DNA of 5,345 nt, from assembly GCA_023269365.1 (NCBI GenBank), contig JAHFTN010000101.1, positions 1 to 5,345 of the forward strand. Direction: 5' to 3'. Both the position numbers and the translations under genes were made by a program. The stretch comes from Chlamydiota bacterium (GTDB lineage: Bacteria > Chlamydiota > Chlamydiia > Chlamydiales > Rhabdochlamydiaceae). The notes beneath the pieces were generated by a model. That model was not told the origin of the DNA, did not search any database, and saw only the letters and a list, made by a program, of their open reading frames with translations. Every line of letters begins with the position of its first letter. The first letter of the stretch is position 1. This document shows, piece after piece, positions 4,609 to 5,345 of this stretch.

Positions 4609-5345
4609 ATCGAGGAGGCTGAGGAGCTCTTCGAGGGAGATCCCTCCTGAAGAGGCGTCTAAATCTAAAAAAGAGCTCGAAAGGGCTTTTTTATGGGTTT
4701 TGAGATGGAGGATTTTCTCTTCGATGCTCAGCGCTGTGATGTATCTACGTGCAATGACAGAGCCCGTTTTTCCTAACCTATGGACCCGATCGATCGCTTG
4801 GGCTTCGACGGCGTCATTCCACCAAGGGTCGTAGAGAAAGACATAGTCAGCTGCCGTGAGGTTGAGGCCGACGCCCCCCGCTTTAAGGCTAATTAAGAAG
4901 ATCGGGACTGTGTCGTCTTCTTGGAAGGTGCGGACCACCTCCTCTCGGTTGCGCACGCTTCCATCGAGGTAGACAGAGCTCCATCCCCGCCTTTTCACTT
5001 CAGCCTCAATCAAGCGGAGCATCGAGGTGAATTGGGAATAGACGAGCACCTTGCGCTTCTCTTGCATCACCTCATGGAGGTCGGAAAAGAGGCGCTCGAA
5101 TTTGCCGCTCGTAGCAAAAAGGTCTTCTTGCGGCGCGAGGAGATGGGGGTGGGCACAAAGCTGGCGGAGGCGCAAAATGGCTTCTAAGATCTCGATCCGA
5201 CGGGGAGAGCCCCCCTCCAAGGTAATTTTCTGTTTCGTGTTTTTAAGCCAGCTGTCGTAGAGGATTTTTTGCGGCTCTGTCATCTCGACAAAGAGGGTCT
5301 GCTCTAACTTGGGAGGGAGCTGCGATAAAACTTGTTCTTTTTTGC
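4606..5345 (-). CDS. SNF2-family DNA-dependent ATPase/helicase, C-terminal part (partial)
   Basis: The frame is open from the right edge; 245 residues are visible and the N-terminal ATPase half is outside. The visible part begins KKEQVLSQLPPKLEQTLFVE, the SNF2 linker ahead of the second RecA-like domain. Using visible-residue numbers, the helicase motifs are: IV, KVLVYSQFTSML (98-109); V, ISLKAGGVGLNL (151-162) followed by DPWWN (172-176); VI, QAIDRVHRLGKT (182-193), with both arginine-finger candidates present. These proteins move along double-stranded DNA to displace or remodel bound proteins; bacterial members resemble RapA/HepA or the chlamydial SWI/SNF proteins. The end, LDASSGGISLEELLSLLD, is a common C-terminal form. 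An ATG at 5283 is internal, not the start. Its 3' end converges on the 61-residue gene across a long hairpin. Confidence 0.93.
   Translation of the reverse strand, partial: KKEQVLSQLPPKLEQTLFVEMTEPQKILYDSWLKNTKQKITLEGGSPRRIEILEAILRLRQLCAHPHLLAPQEDLFATSGKFERLFSDLHEVMQEKRKVLVYSQFTSMLRLIEAEVKRRGWSSVYLDGSVRNREEVVRTFQEDDTVPIFLISLKAGGVGLNLTAADYVFLYDPWWNDAVEAQAIDRVHRLGKTGSVIARRYITALSIEEKILHLKTHKKALSSSFLDLDASSGGISLEELLSLLD

Noticed and set aside
4921..5260. Two plus-strand frames opposite the SNF2 gene
   Set aside because: Both are antisense to clear helicase motifs and have no independent support.

Overview
The window looks like a chromosome segment from an environmental (non-Chlamydiaceae) member of the Chlamydiae. 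This rests on remembered family resemblance of the Obg, RecO, transporter and SNF2 proteins and on the mix of genes; no search was run, so treat the lineage as likely, not proven. The base composition looks balanced rather than AT-rich, closer to what I would expect of a Waddlia-like chlamydia than of Protochlamydia.

Layout. Positions 1-1463 (+) hold the widely conserved rplU-rpmA-obg cluster: the tail of ribosomal protein L21, complete L27 and the complete GTPase Obg. A strong hairpin sits between rpmA and obg. Positions 1464-1946 look empty but are not. They hold (a) a small minus-strand gene of 88 codons whose frame is broken at a run of seven A's, and (b) a 172-bp palindromic, MITE-like element with 17-nt terminal inverted repeats and a perfect 9-bp target duplication. 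Positions 1947-3904 (-) hold recO followed by an MFS transporter of the anion:cation symporter type. A tRNA-Arg(UCG) gene lies at 3966-4039 (+).

Positions 4056-4532 form a compact divergent pair: a tiny, very acidic lipoprotein (-) and a 61-residue helical protein (+). The 93 bp between them hold a textbook sigma-54 promoter for the plus-strand gene. It is interleaved with a sigma-70-type promoter, with a perfect TATAAT, for the lipoprotein. A long hairpin then separates the 61-residue gene from the C-terminal part of a SNF2-family helicase (-), which runs off the right edge.

The cluster 1-1463 serves ribosome biogenesis, recO serves recombinational repair, and the SNF2 protein probably remodels DNA-protein complexes. 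The most interesting parts are the overlapping sigma-54/sigma-70 divergent promoters driving two small uncharacterised genes, and the MITE next to the frameshifted small gene. No CRISPR array, prophage, transposase gene or obvious defence system is visible.
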